From Prevotella lacticifex (GTDB lineage Bacteria > Bacteroidota > Bacteroidia > Bacteroidales > Bacteroidaceae), in the NCBI RefSeq assembly GCF_019973375.1, contig NZ_BPTV01000001.1, positions 248,001 to 312,000 of the forward strand: a DNA stretch of 64,000 bases. Direction: 5' to 3'. This document shows, in pieces, positions 53,573 through 61,557 of this stretch. Every line of letters begins with the position of its first letter. Position 1 is the first letter of the stretch. The notes beneath the pieces were generated by a model. It was given only the letters and a program-made list of their open reading frames with translations. It was not told the origin of the DNA and searched no databases. The position numbers and the translations under genes were made by a program.

Positions 53573-54451
53573 ATGAAAAAGAAGTTTAAGTATCTTGTTG
53601 CCACCGACCACGATCTCGAATGGGGTCTGACGGTATCCACCGTAGGCTATGAGGAAATAGACAAGGACGACGAATACCCCACCCGCGGCCATGCTGACGG
53701 CTATTTCTTTCAGACGGACAAAGGGCGCGTCCTCGACGAATACCAACTTCAGTATGTCGCCGAGGGCACAGGCGTGTTCCAAACGGCCAGTGCCGGCACG
53801 CTGGAGCTTCACAGCGGCGACATCTTCCTTCTCTATCCCGGCGAATGGCACACCTACCATCCGACGGGCAACGGCTGGAAATGCTATTGGATAGGATTCA
53901 AGGGAAAGAATATGGACGACAGGGTGAAAGCCAAATATCTGTCGGTCGAGAAGCCAATATATTATATAGGATACAACAGTGAGGTGGTCCGCATTCTCAA
54001 TAATGCCCTCGACATCAGCGAGAAGGAGCCCGTCCACTACCAGCAGACCCTCGCCGGCATCGTCAACTACCTTATCGGAATGATGTACTCGCTGGAGAAA
54101 TCGGAGTCGCTGAGCAAAAATTCTGACGACTACAACCTTGTAAACCGTGGCCGACTGATGATTCGCGAGAACCTCGAAACGTCGCTGACCATACAGGAGA
54201 TAGCCAACAACCTCGGGGTGAGCTACAGCAAGTTTCGACGCATTTTTAAAGACTTTACCGATTTGTCGCCGGCATATTATCAGATGGACTTGAAGTTGCA
54301 GAGAGCCAAGGACTTACTCTCAACCACCGACTTGAGCATTAAGGACATTGCCTACCAGCTCAACTTCACGTCGCCCGACTACTTTTCGACAAAGTTCAAG
54401 CTCAAAACAGGACTGAAACCAAGTGAGTTCCGCGATGAGTCGAACAAGTAA
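53573..54451 (+). CDS. AraC-family transcriptional regulator of the rhamnose genes
   Basis: 292 residues. An N-terminal cupin-like sugar-sensing domain (about 25-140, with LLYPGEWHTYHPTGNGW) is followed by two helix-turn-helix motifs in residues 190-290: LTIQEIANNLGVSYSKFRRIFKDFT and LSIKDIAYQLNFTSPDYFSTKFKLKTG. It lies divergent to rhaBAT and directly before rhaD, so it probably activates both in the presence of L-rhamnose (inference from context). Its own -7 box TATCTTTG is at 53538-53545. Confidence 0.92.
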   Translation: MKKKFKYLVATDHDLEWGLTVSTVGYEEIDKDDEYPTRGHADGYFFQTDKGRVLDEYQLQYVAEGTGVFQTASAGTLELHSGDIFLLYPGEWHTYHPTGNGWKCYWIGFKGKNMDDRVKAKYLSVEKPIYYIGYNSEVVRILNNALDISEKEPVHYQQTLAGIVNYLIGMMYSLEKSESLSKNSDDYNLVNRGRLMIRENLETSLTIQEIANNLGVSYSKFRRIFKDFTDLSPAYYQMDLKLQRAKDLLSTTDLSIKDIAYQLNFTSPDYFSTKFKLKTGLKPSEFRDESNK

Positions 54452-54474
54452 ATTCAAACCGGAATAAACCTTAC

Positions 54475-54558
54475 GGCAACGAAAAAAGTATACAAATTGT
54501 AAAAGAAACCAATCGTTTGGTAACGAAAAAAAGTATACAACCAATAAAAGAAATAAAC
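54475..54558 (+). repeat. Two 37-40 bp direct repeats downstream of the regulator gene
   Basis: GG(C/T)AACGAAAAAA(A)GTATACAA followed by a variable 5-6 nt, then TAAAAGAAA, occurs at 54475-54510 and 54519-54558. They include the palindrome GTATAC. The rest of the gap to rhaD (54559-54670) shows nothing. Confidence 0.7.
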
Positions 54559-54675
54559 CGGCTTATGACGGAATGGAAACACTGTTGACAGAAAGAACAG
54601 CCACGGCAACTGAGAAAAAAGCTCTCATCGGCAGTACAAAGTGCTTTTAGCGCCAATACAGCCAACTGAAAACGA

Positions 54676-54755
54676 AAATATCACTGCACTTGTCCGAAAT
54701 CACAGACAATAGGACAAAAATTGAAGTGCAGTGATTCTTTTTTGTCCTAATTTTG
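54676..54755 (+). promoter_or_regulatory. rhaD promoter region with inverted repeat
   Basis: TCACTGCACTT and AAGTGCAGTGA form an inverted repeat around 54680-54734; between them are GTCC/GGAC half-sites. It is followed by TTCTTTTTTGTCC and then the -7 box TAATTTTG (54748-54755), 32 bp before the start. The hairpin plus T-run may terminate the araC transcript or serve as an operator. Confidence 0.5.
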
Positions 54756-54787
54756 CCGTCAGAACTAAAGCAAATACAGAAAACACT

Positions 54788-55597
54788 ATGAAAAGTATCT
54801 TGGAGGGTCGTCCAGCCCTGAAGAAAGAAGTGGACAAAATAGCTGAGGTGGCAGGCTACCTCTGGCAGAATGGTTGGGCCGAGCGTAACGGCGGCAATAT
54901 CACGGTGAACATCACCGACCTCGTCGACGACGGTATCCGCGCCATGAAACCTATCAGCGACGTCATCAAGATAGGTGAGACCCTTCCCCACCTCAAAGGC
55001 TGCTACTTCTTCTGCAAAGGAACCCAGAAGCGCATGCGCGACCTTGCGCGCTGGCCTATGGACAACGGCAGCGTCATCCGCATCCTCGACGACTGCGCCA
55101 GCTACGTCATCATCGCCGACAACTGCGTCATGCCTACATCGGAACTGCCAAGCCATCTGCTCGTCCACGACAGCCTCGTGGCCAGCGGAAGCCCCTATCG
55201 CGCCACACTCCACACACACCCTATAGAGCTCGTAGCCATGAGCCACAACCGCGCTTTCCTCAAGAAGGACGTACTGACGAAACTGCTGTGGAGCATGATT
55301 CCTGAGACAAAGGCATTCTGTCCGCTCGGTCTCGGTGTCGTTCCCTACGAGGTTCCCGGCAGCAACCAGCTCGCCCAGTCTACCCTCAATGAGCTCAGCG
55401 ACTACGATGTGGTGCTATGGGAGAAACACGGAGTCTTCGCCAAGGGTCTCGACATCATGGATGCTTTCGACCAAGTCGACGTGCTGTCGAAGAGCGCAAA
55501 GATATATATCGACTCCAAAGCAATGGGATTCGAACCCGAAGGCATGAGCGACCAGCAGATGGCCGACCTCACCCGCATCTTCAAATTGCCTAAATAA
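54788..55597 (+). CDS. rhaD: Rhamnulose-1-phosphate aldolase
   Basis: 269 residues from ATG 54788; the frame is open for 19 codons further upstream but that part lies over the -7 box. A zinc-dependent class II aldolase: NGWAERNGGNITVNITD (about 28-44), SELPSHLLVHDSL, the zinc ligands in ATLHTHPIELVAMS, and the C-terminal VVLWEKHGVFAKGLDIMDAFDQV. It splits L-rhamnulose 1-phosphate into dihydroxyacetone phosphate and L-lactaldehyde. This completes the pathway with rhaT, rhaA and rhaB. Confidence 0.95.
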   Translation: MKSILEGRPALKKEVDKIAEVAGYLWQNGWAERNGGNITVNITDLVDDGIRAMKPISDVIKIGETLPHLKGCYFFCKGTQKRMRDLARWPMDNGSVIRILDDCASYVIIADNCVMPTSELPSHLLVHDSLVASGSPYRATLHTHPIELVAMSHNRAFLKKDVLTKLLWSMIPETKAFCPLGLGVVPYEVPGSNQLAQSTLNELSDYDVVLWEKHGVFAKGLDIMDAFDQVDVLSKSAKIYIDSKAMGFEPEGMSDQQMADLTRIFKLPK

Positions 55598-55601
55598 TAC
55601 T

Positions 55602-55633
55602 GACATATTGTCGGTCGAATGAGTCATAATGTC
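55602..55633 (+). promoter_or_regulatory. Twin palindromic motifs upstream of hsp20
   Basis: GACATATTGTC (55602-55612) and GTCATAATGTC (55623-55633) match at 9 of 11 positions and are spaced exactly 21 bp. They lie between the rhaD stop and the -24 element, consistent with activator or repressor binding sites. Confidence 0.5.
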
Positions 55634-55646
55634 ACGTTTTACGAGC

Positions 55647-55662
55647 TGGTACATAACTTGCA
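55647..55662 (+). promoter_or_regulatory. Sigma-54-type (-24/-12) promoter of hsp20
   Basis: TGGTAC-N5-TTGCA fits the RpoN consensus TGGYAC-N5-TTGCW, with GG and GC separated by exactly 10 bp. No TAnnTTTG promoter is seen between here and the start codon at 55795. The predicted leader is about 120 nt. Confidence 0.55.
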
Positions 55663-55794
55663 GAATCCTCAGTGAACGCCGGTGAGAGCGAAAGCAGAAC
55701 ACCGGTATTCAAGAAAAATAAATTAAAAACAATGTCCGACAAGCTTAATAATTAAGATTGGAGGACAATAAAAGAATACAGGAGGATTTTAATT

Positions 55795-56253
55795 ATGTTG
55801 TTAGCTCGTAGAAACAATGCAATGAACTGGTTGAACAATTTCTTTGATGACGACTTCTTCAACGATAGTCTCATTCCTTCATTCCAGGTGAGCACCACAG
55901 CTCCGGCTGTGAACGTCAAGGAAAGCGACAAGGACTACACAATGGAGATTGCCGTTCCGGGGCTGAAGAAAGAGTACGTTCGCGTAGAGGTCAACAAGGA
56001 CGGTGAACTCGGTGTTGCCATAGAGAACAAGATGGAGCACAAGGAAGAGAAAGGCAAGGACGACAAGAAGGAACACTATCTGCGCCGCGAGTTCTCTTAC
56101 TCAAACTACCAGCAGACCTATGTTCTGCCCGATGATGTCAACCGCGACGGCATAACAGCAAAGGTTGACAACGGCATTCTGGAGATTACTCTCCCGAAGG
56201 TCATCACCGACAAGGACGCTGAGAAGGAAATCAAGCACATTGCCGTGGCATAA
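55795..56253 (+). CDS. Small heat-shock protein (Hsp20/alpha-crystallin family)
   Basis: 152 residues. An N-terminal arm (1-35, FFDDDFF rich in Phe/Asp) is followed by the alpha-crystallin domain (about 36-140): VNVKESDKDYTMEIAVPGLKKE, and the conserved end ITAKVDNGILEITLPKV. It acts as an ATP-independent holdase for unfolded proteins. The start is marked by a strong GGAGGA sequence (55781-55786), unusual for Bacteroidetes, 8 nt before ATG. Expression is probably stress-induced; the upstream site resembles a sigma-54 promoter. Confidence 0.93.
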   Translation: MLLARRNNAMNWLNNFFDDDFFNDSLIPSFQVSTTAPAVNVKESDKDYTMEIAVPGLKKEYVRVEVNKDGELGVAIENKMEHKEEKGKDDKKEHYLRREFSYSNYQQTYVLPDDVNRDGITAKVDNGILEITLPKVITDKDAEKEIKHIAVA

Positions 56254-56305
56254 AGACCACATCCTGAGGTTACGGCTTATAACCTCAGGATAACCAAAAT
56301 ATAAC

Positions 56306-56345
56306 GACCGCTGCACACCAATGAGGTATGCAGCGGTCTTTTTTT
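56306..56345 (+). terminator. Intrinsic terminator of hsp20
   Basis: GACCGCTGCA (56306-56315) pairs with TGCAGCGGTC (56329-56338), followed by TTTTTTT. Confidence 0.88.
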
Positions 56346-56388
56346 GTCCATATCCTACTTTTGGTAAGGTTTAGTTCTTCAAAAGATG

Positions 56389-56412
56389 GAGGTATGCAGC
56401 GGTCTTTTTTTG
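56389..56412 (+). repeat. Duplicate of the right half of the hsp20 terminator
   Basis: GAGGTATGCAGCGGTC plus the T-run and GTC is repeated here about 65 bp after the first copy, without the left arm, so it cannot form the hairpin alone. Confidence 0.75.
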
Positions 56413-56480
56413 TCTGTATTCTACCCTACCCCGGCCCACGATACCGTCATTCGGGCCTCAGGTATGGCTGAGATTGATTC

Positions 56481-57650
56481 TCATTTTTGCTTCATCAGCC
56501 TTGCATAATTCTTACGGAGGACATCGAAGAGTTTCTCCTCACCCTTGTCATAAAGGGCTATATACTTCTCCATATAAGCCACCTTTCCCGTCAGATCGCG
56601 GTTGTTAATGTAGTAGTTGAGCATGCTGGTTATTGCCTCGATATACATATCCTGACTGAAAGTGGAGTCATTTTTATCGAGGGCATACTTGATGCAAGCT
56701 GCCAAATAAGCCACGAAGTATGGTTTTGTATTGTCTTTCTCAACCAGTTTAGCCTCATTCTTATCGAATGTCACCGACACCTCATCCGTCGCTATCGTCC
56801 AGAGCATCATGTATTTAAGGCACTGGTTGATGTACTTGCTTCTCACACTATGCGTCAGAACGTAGTCGGCGCAGCGGTAAACCTCATACTTATACTTATG
56901 GCACTCCTCCGCCGAGCTGAAGTCACGGTTGTCGGCATCGGGCAGGTCGCGCATCCCGTTATCATATTCGGCTTGCAGCGACTTTATCTCAGCATCGTTG
57001 TCGTCGGCCTTTGCGTCCTCCTTAGCAGCCCTGTAATACTCTGACAGATAGGACAGTTCGTCGATATACTCCTTCGAATGCTTTCCATATATCTTCTCAA
57101 TGATATTCAGGGCCCTAATCTCGTAGATTATGGCATCGTCATACTTGCCCGTGTAGAAACTGCCCTCGGCAATGTGCAGGAGAATGACCGACATATCATT
57201 CGACACCGCCGCGTCGGGAATGGTACTTATAACTCCCAATGCTTTCTTCGACCTTTCGAGTCCGATATCATTCTGTTTGGCACTGAGATAGTACAGTCCG
57301 GCATTGTCGAGCATCACCGCATAGAGCAAGCAGTCGTTCCATCCCATCTTCTCCAGCCGTCCCCAGGCTTTGTCGGCAGCCTTGGCAGCGTCCAATGGCC
57401 GTTTCATACGGAAATAGCTCTTACCAAGAAAGGTTTGTATGCTGACATAACTTGAGTCGGAGCAAGCGAGATTCAGGCTGTCGCAGATAACGGCGAGGCC
57501 TTCTCCCTCATCGATGACATGCTGGTAATTGCCGGCCTCGTATGCCGAACTAAGATCATTAAACCTCGCCATATACGATGCGCTGTCGGTCTGGGCAAAA
57601 GCCGTGAGTGCCATTACAACAGCTATGAGAGCCAATAATAGTCTTTTCAT
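56481..57650 (-). CDS. Secreted tetratricopeptide-like repeat protein
   Basis: 389 residues. Signal peptide 1-19 (ending LTAFAQ). From residue 25 to about 215 helix pairs follow with TPR character: FNDLSSAYEAGNYQHVIDEG, TFLGKSYFRMKRPLDAAKAADKAW, MLDNAGLYYLSAKQNDIGLERSKKAL, LHIAEGSFYTGKYDDAIIYEIRAL. The second half (220-389) is helical with several Cys and no recognised domain. It probably acts as a periplasmic binding scaffold. Its promoter is at 57683-57713. Confidence 0.75.
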   Translation of the reverse strand: MKRLLLALIAVVMALTAFAQTDSASYMARFNDLSSAYEAGNYQHVIDEGEGLAVICDSLNLACSDSSYVSIQTFLGKSYFRMKRPLDAAKAADKAWGRLEKMGWNDCLLYAVMLDNAGLYYLSAKQNDIGLERSKKALGVISTIPDAAVSNDMSVILLHIAEGSFYTGKYDDAIIYEIRALNIIEKIYGKHSKEYIDELSYLSEYYRAAKEDAKADDNDAEIKSLQAEYDNGMRDLPDADNRDFSSAEECHKYKYEVYRCADYVLTHSVRSKYINQCLKYMMLWTIATDEVSVTFDKNEAKLVEKDNTKPYFVAYLAACIKYALDKNDSTFSQDMYIEAITSMLNYYINNRDLTGKVAYMEKYIALYDKGEEKLFDVLRKNYARLMKQK

Positions 57651-57682
57651 ACAGGTATTGTCAGTTTTAAGTTATTCCACCG

Positions 57683-57713
57683 CAAAAATACAACTAATAA
57701 TGGAATAAAGCAA
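57683..57713 (-). promoter_or_regulatory. Promoter of the TPR protein gene
   Basis: TATTTTTG (57683-57690), 20-bp spacer and TTG (57711-57713) on the minus strand, 32 bp before the start codon. Confidence 0.65.
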
Positions 57714-57784
57714 GCAACAGACTATAAAAAGCATTCATCACAATACTTTTTTTCTCCATAAAACACAGTCTTAGCTTACTATCT

Positions 57785-57998
57785 CATAGGAAAAGTGTAG
57801 TAGTGAGGGGCTGAAATCATAAGAAAAATGTAGTGATGAGAGAGGAAATCATAGGAAAAGTGTAGTTTTGAGGGGCTGAAATCATAAGAAAAGTGTAGTA
57901 GTAGAGGGTTAAATTATCGGAAAAGTGTAGTTTTTGCTTGCTCATTTGATAGGAAAAGTGTAGTTTTGCAGATATAAAATCATAGGAAAAGTGTGGTT
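57785..57998 (+). repeat. Seven iterons ending at the start codon of the DUF4143 ATPase
   Basis: Consensus TCATAGGAAAAGTGTAGTTT. Copies start at 57785, 57818, 57850, 57883, 57915, 57948 and 57981, i.e. spacings 33, 32, 33, 32, 33 and 33 bp. Units 3 and 6 contain TAGTTTTG, a match to the -7 consensus. The seventh runs directly into ATG 57999. Linkers between units are partly conserved (GAGGGGCTGAAA in two). Confidence 0.92.
57937..57968 (+). promoter_or_regulatory. Promoter inside the iteron array
   Basis: CTTG (57937-57940), 20-bp spacer, TAGTTTTG (57961-57968). The -7 box is part of iteron 6, 31 bp before the start codon. Confidence 0.6.
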
Positions 57999-59324
57999 AT
58001 GGCATTAAGAAGAAAAATAGAAAACGACATAAAGTCCTATCTGTCAAGTCATTCCAACAAAATGATGATTATTGACGGAGCACGACAAGTGGGCAAATCA
58101 TATATCATTCGGGAGGTTGGAAAGCAGATGTTTCCCAACTACATAGAAATCAACATGGAAGCCGACAAACTCGGCGACCGCATCTTTGCCGAGGCAAGGA
58201 CCGTAAAAGACTTCTATCTCGCACTAAGTATTGTCGCCGGTGACAAGCTCAAGGACCGCGAGAATACGCTTGTCTTCATTGACGAGATACAGGCTTACGA
58301 CCATCTGCTCACACTGGTTAAGTTTCTTATGGAAGACCATCGGTTCACCTATATAGCCAGCGGTTCCCTCCTTGGCGTAACGCTCAAGAAGACGCAGTCG
58401 ATACCAATAGGAAGCATTATCCGTAAGCACATGTATCCGCTCGACTTCGAAGAGTTCTTATGGGCCAACGGAATTGGCAATACTTTCATCGATACCCTAA
58501 GAGAAAGTTTCTCAAACAGGATAACTATTCCGGAGAATATCCATGAGAAGATGATGTCGCTCTTCCGCAGATACCTGCTTACCGGCGGAATGCCAGATGC
58601 CGTAAACACCTTTCTGTCAACGCAGAACATAGTGGATACGCGCCAGATACAGAACGATATTCACGACCTTTACGGCGACGATGCGGCAAAATACGAACAA
58701 GAGTCGACACGTAAACTGAAGATTATCCGAATCTACAGTATGATTCCTTCCAACATGGAGAACAAGAAAAAACGTATCGTAGCCAAGAATATTGAGGACA
58801 AGAAAGGCAAGCGCATGGCCGACTACACCGACGAATTCGATTATCTCATCTCATCGGGGGTAGCCTTGGAGGTGAAAGCCATTAGCAAACCAAGCTACCC
58901 GCTCGTGCAGAACAGCGGCAAGAACCTGCTCAAACTCTATCTTAACGATGTCGGGCTGCTCACCGGAGTACTCTACGGCACCAACATCACTCCTATACTC
59001 AAGGACGTGAGCAGCATCAACCTCGGTGCTGTCTACGAGACGGTTGTGGCCCAGGAGCTGCGCGCCCATGGTCACGAGCTGTTCTACTATGACAACAAGA
59101 AAACCGGCGAAGTCGATTATCTCATCGATGATCAGCAGAACCTTTCGGTGATTCCTATTGAGGTGAAGTCGGGAAAGGATTATATGGTGCACAGTGCCAT
59201 CAACCGCTTCCTTGCCGTCGGCGAGTACAACATCCATCAAGCCATAGTGCTGTCGAACGAGCGGCGCATCTTCGAGGACAAAGGCATCACCTATCTACCT
59301 ATATATAATGTAATGTTTCTATAG
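57999..59324 (+). CDS. AAA+ ATPase with C-terminal DUF4143
   Basis: 441 residues from ATG 57999; an in-frame GTG at 57993 lies in the last iteron. Walker A is GARQVGKS (27-34), Walker B NTLVFIDEIQ (about 89-98), sensor-like IASGSLLG follows. A winged-helix-like connection precedes the C-terminal DUF4143 domain, which has GEVDYLIDD and VIPIEVKSGK, fitting a PD-(D/E)XK core (D...ExK). The family (COG1373-like) is widespread and multi-copy in Bacteroidales; its role is not known. No toxin or partner gene is adjacent, so the gene with its iteron array forms a one-gene module. Confidence 0.88.
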   Translation: MALRRKIENDIKSYLSSHSNKMMIIDGARQVGKSYIIREVGKQMFPNYIEINMEADKLGDRIFAEARTVKDFYLALSIVAGDKLKDRENTLVFIDEIQAYDHLLTLVKFLMEDHRFTYIASGSLLGVTLKKTQSIPIGSIIRKHMYPLDFEEFLWANGIGNTFIDTLRESFSNRITIPENIHEKMMSLFRRYLLTGGMPDAVNTFLSTQNIVDTRQIQNDIHDLYGDDAAKYEQESTRKLKIIRIYSMIPSNMENKKKRIVAKNIEDKKGKRMADYTDEFDYLISSGVALEVKAISKPSYPLVQNSGKNLLKLYLNDVGLLTGVLYGTNITPILKDVSSINLGAVYETVVAQELRAHGHELFYYDNKKTGEVDYLIDDQQNLSVIPIEVKSGKDYMVHSAINRFLAVGEYNIHQAIVLSNERRIFEDKGITYLPIYNVMFL

Positions 59325-59496
59325 TCGGCGGCAACGCGAACAGCGGGGAAAGGGGCTCATTACATATCCTTTCACGGAATGAAACAACAATTAAGGCTAC
59401 GGCAACGGGAATGTAGCAATATCTTAATGATTTACATCAAACACGTTGATATGTATCAAAAATATAGTCTGTTTGCGCACACAATCTTCAAATTGT

Positions 59497-59527
59497 TTTG
59501 TTAGGAGCAAAAAAGGCCGTACCTTTG
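59497..59527 (+). promoter_or_regulatory. Promoter of the small exported protein gene
   Basis: TTTG (59497-59500), 19-bp spacer, TACCTTTG (59520-59527); a perfect consensus match. Predicted leader about 80 nt. The preceding gap (59325-59496) contains nothing else. Confidence 0.8.
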
Positions 59528-59611
59528 CAAGCGTAAAAAGAAAGATACTTTGGTACAAAGAGGGATTCGCAAGAGTCCCGGATGTTTAACTTAGAAAGAA
59601 AGGATAACGAA

Positions 59612-59974
59612 ATGAAAAAGATTGTATTGACAATGGTAGCACTGCTGAGCATGACAGCAGCATTCGCAGAAGGTGAAGTTGACAACGAGGCTGCAGAGGC
59701 AGCAAAGTATGAAATCCGTTTCAACATGAACTCACTGAGCAAGTCGCTCGATCTCAACTACGACCAGCAGAAGGCTGTCGGCGACATCATGAACATGTTC
59801 GCTTCCGACATGACCAACGCTGCTGCTGCAAGCGGCAATGAGCGCGCAGCACTTCGCAAGAAGGCTGTCAACCGCGACCTCGCTTACATGCGTGCAGTTC
59901 TCGAGCCAGAGCAGTATCGTACATACGTCATGCTGCTGAACACCACACTCAACAACCGTGGTTTCAAGAAGTAA
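59612..59974 (+). CDS. Small exported protein of unknown function
   Basis: 120 residues from ATG 59612 (MKKIVLTMVALLSMTAAFA signal peptide); an upstream in-frame ATG at 59582 would add ten charged residues before the signal. The mature part of about 100 residues is alpha-helical (YEIRFNMNSLSKSLDLNYDQQ, then LAYMRAVLEPEQYRTYVMLL) and resembles the general build of CpxP/Spy-like or LTxxQ helical proteins, without a clear motif. The perfect promoter and strong terminator suggest high expression. Function unknown. Confidence 0.8.
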   Translation: MKKIVLTMVALLSMTAAFAEGEVDNEAAEAAKYEIRFNMNSLSKSLDLNYDQQKAVGDIMNMFASDMTNAAAASGNERAALRKKAVNRDLAYMRAVLEPEQYRTYVMLLNTTLNNRGFKK

Positions 59975-60051
59975 GAAAAGCATCTGTCCACGTTCCGGAC
60001 AACGCTAACGGAACATTGTCCTGACTGAGGGACAAGGACAAGTAAAGATAA

Positions 60052-60089
60052 CAAGCGGGTAATCAGTACATACTGGTTGCCCGCTTTTT
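60052..60089 (+). terminator. Intrinsic terminator of the small exported protein gene
   Basis: AAGCGGG pairs with CCCGCTT, with a further CAGTA/TACTG stem inside, and ends in TTTTT. Confidence 0.8.
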
Positions 60090-60144
60090 GTGTCTCAGGC
60101 AGCTAAATGCCACTGTCACAGACTGAAAATGACTATTTTTAGGT

Positions 60145-60296
60145 ATTGCACAAAAGCCATTTACTCCGTACCTTTGCAACCGAAACGGAGATAAAGTCAT
60201 CCCCGCGGACAAATGACGAAATGAATCTTGTTCGCTAAATAAATTCATAATGTTTTTGTATAAAGTATTTGGACTGTCGTGAGACAGTCCTTTTAT
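60145..60296 (+). ncRNA. Candidate small RNA with own promoter and terminator
   Basis: ATTG (60145-60148), a 20-bp spacer and TACCTTTG (60169-60176) give a complete promoter, so transcription should start near 60182. The terminator GGACTGTC-GTGA-GACAGTCC (60271-60290) with a GNRA-type loop is followed by TTTTATTTT. The transcript would be about 115 nt. The only ORFs are 3, 5 and 10 codons long, and the last (MFLYKVFGLS) runs into the terminator stem. Confidence 0.6.
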
Positions 60297-60344
60297 TTTG
60301 CCCCTACCCTACTCCTCGCAGTTGTTTCCAATAGATAGGAAATT

Positions 60345-60550
60345 CTGAAATATATTTACACGCATTCCAATACCTATCGTTTGGCGTTCTGAAACGGGCC
60401 GTTTCGCATTCCAAAACGGCCCGTTTTAGACGCTAAAACGGCCTGTTTCGCAATGCAAAACAGGCCGTTTTGTAATTCATTGATATTCAATTTGTTACAA
60501 TGAACAAATTGTAAGATAAAATGATTTTAATATTTTGAAATATTATTACA
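60345..60550 (+). repeat. Palindrome-array intergenic element, copy 6
   Basis: About 206 bp, forward, with unit starts at 60392, 60414, 60436 and 60458. End repeats are CTGAAATATATTTACAC and TTGAAATATTATTACATTT. It lies between the sRNA candidate and the IS region. Confidence 0.92.
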
Positions 60551-60559
60551 TTTATAGTT

Positions 60560-60648
60560 GACTATAGAAACTTTAGAAGCTATAGTAAACTATAGTAACT
60601 ATAGAAACTATAGAAGCTATAGTAACTATAGAGCCTATAGGAGCTATC
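60560..60648. repeat. CTATAG-based simple repeat
   Basis: About nine irregular copies of a 9-10 bp unit CTATAG(T/A)A(A) follow immediately after element copy 6. The hexamer is palindromic. The stretch 60649-60742 before the transposase has no other recognised feature. Confidence 0.85.
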
Positions 60649-60742
60649 CGCCCCCACAGCATCCGCTCTGCATCGCTATCAGCTGAGCTCTAACATCCGC
60701 TCAATGGGCTCCTGACTTTAGCGTTGCGTCACCCAAAATCTC

Positions 60743-61410
60743 CTACATGTCAAATAAAGGCTTGATCTGCCCCTGCTCGTCGGTCAGAAATAAGGTTTTA
60801 TTGATGATTTTACCATTGGGCAGCTTTACATAGACAGTTGGAATCGTCTTGGCAATCTTTAGAACCTTGTCTACACTCATGTGTATGCCATATGATGGCA
60901 GCAGCCTCTGTAATTCCTTATATACCTTGTAAGCAATAAAGCAAATGCAGACATGCGCTTCGATACGTCTTTCGGTAAAATGGAACATAGGTCTCATCTC
61001 CAAATTGCCCTTGCTGATTCTAAAGGCACGTTCAACCACCCACAACCCGGTATACTGTTTTATGACATCCTCACCGCTTAAGTCTGTGTTGGTTATGTAT
61101 CCTTTCAGGCCATCCCACTTTGCATCCTCGTCAATTTTCTCTTGATTAATAGTGACTTCCACGCCCTTGCTTATTTCAAGGAATTTATTGTAGCCACGCT
61201 TGTTAATCTTGTCTTTTGTGATTTTTCCACTTTTGAATGACTTGCGCAGTCTTTCAACTCCTTTGTTGCGGTTGTAAGCATCTTTCTTGGCGCGCTTTTC
61301 GGAATAACTGACAACCAGTCTCTCGCCATCGCCGTGAGATGTCTCGTATACCTTCTTGTCCTCCTTTTCCAAGGCCAAAACCCAATCGCGTATTTTCACA
61401 TTCTCATTCT
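60743..61410 (-). pseudogene. C-terminal part of an IS4-superfamily transposase interrupted by another IS
   Basis: The frame reads ...KNENVKIRDWVLALEKED to a stop at 60743. It contains the YTGLWVVERAFRISKGNLEMRP block, typical of the distal DDE glutamate region of IS1634-like transposases. Together with 63375-64000 it makes one transposase split by a 1950-bp insertion at codon ...GARI. Removing the insertion and one copy of the 7-bp target duplication restores the reading frame (G-A-R-I-K-N-E-N-V). Confidence 0.85.
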
Positions 61411-61417
61411 TTATTCT
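61411..61417. repeat. Left target-site duplication of the inserted IS
   Basis: TTATTCT, identical to 63368-63374. Confidence 0.85.
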
Positions 61418-61501
61418 TCTGAATTTTCGATTAATTTGTAGCGATAATACCCACTCTAAAGCTAATTATCTATAAATCAGTAAATATTTAGTTTGTTATG
61501 T

Positions 61502-61532
61502 TTTGCCATTTCACTTATTATTGTTACATTTG
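61502..61532 (+). promoter_or_regulatory. Transposase promoter of the inserted IS
   Basis: TTTG (61502-61505), 19-bp spacer, TACATTTG (61525-61532), 25 bp before the start codon. Confidence 0.7.
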
Positions 61533-61557
61533 TAGCGGTAATCAATGATATAGTATA

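Noticed and set aside
55525..55545. tRNA T-loop-like string GGATTCGAACCC
   Set aside because: It is part of the rhaD coding sequence and no cloverleaf can be drawn around it.
57785..57998. CRISPR array
   Set aside because: The 20-bp units are spaced 32-33 bp with partly repeated linkers that are too short for spacers, and no cas genes are near. Iterons fit better.
60500..60530. Similarity of AAAATGATTTTAATA here to the rhaB upstream repeats
   Set aside because: Short and AT-rich, within element copy 6 and without a rha gene nearby; probably chance.
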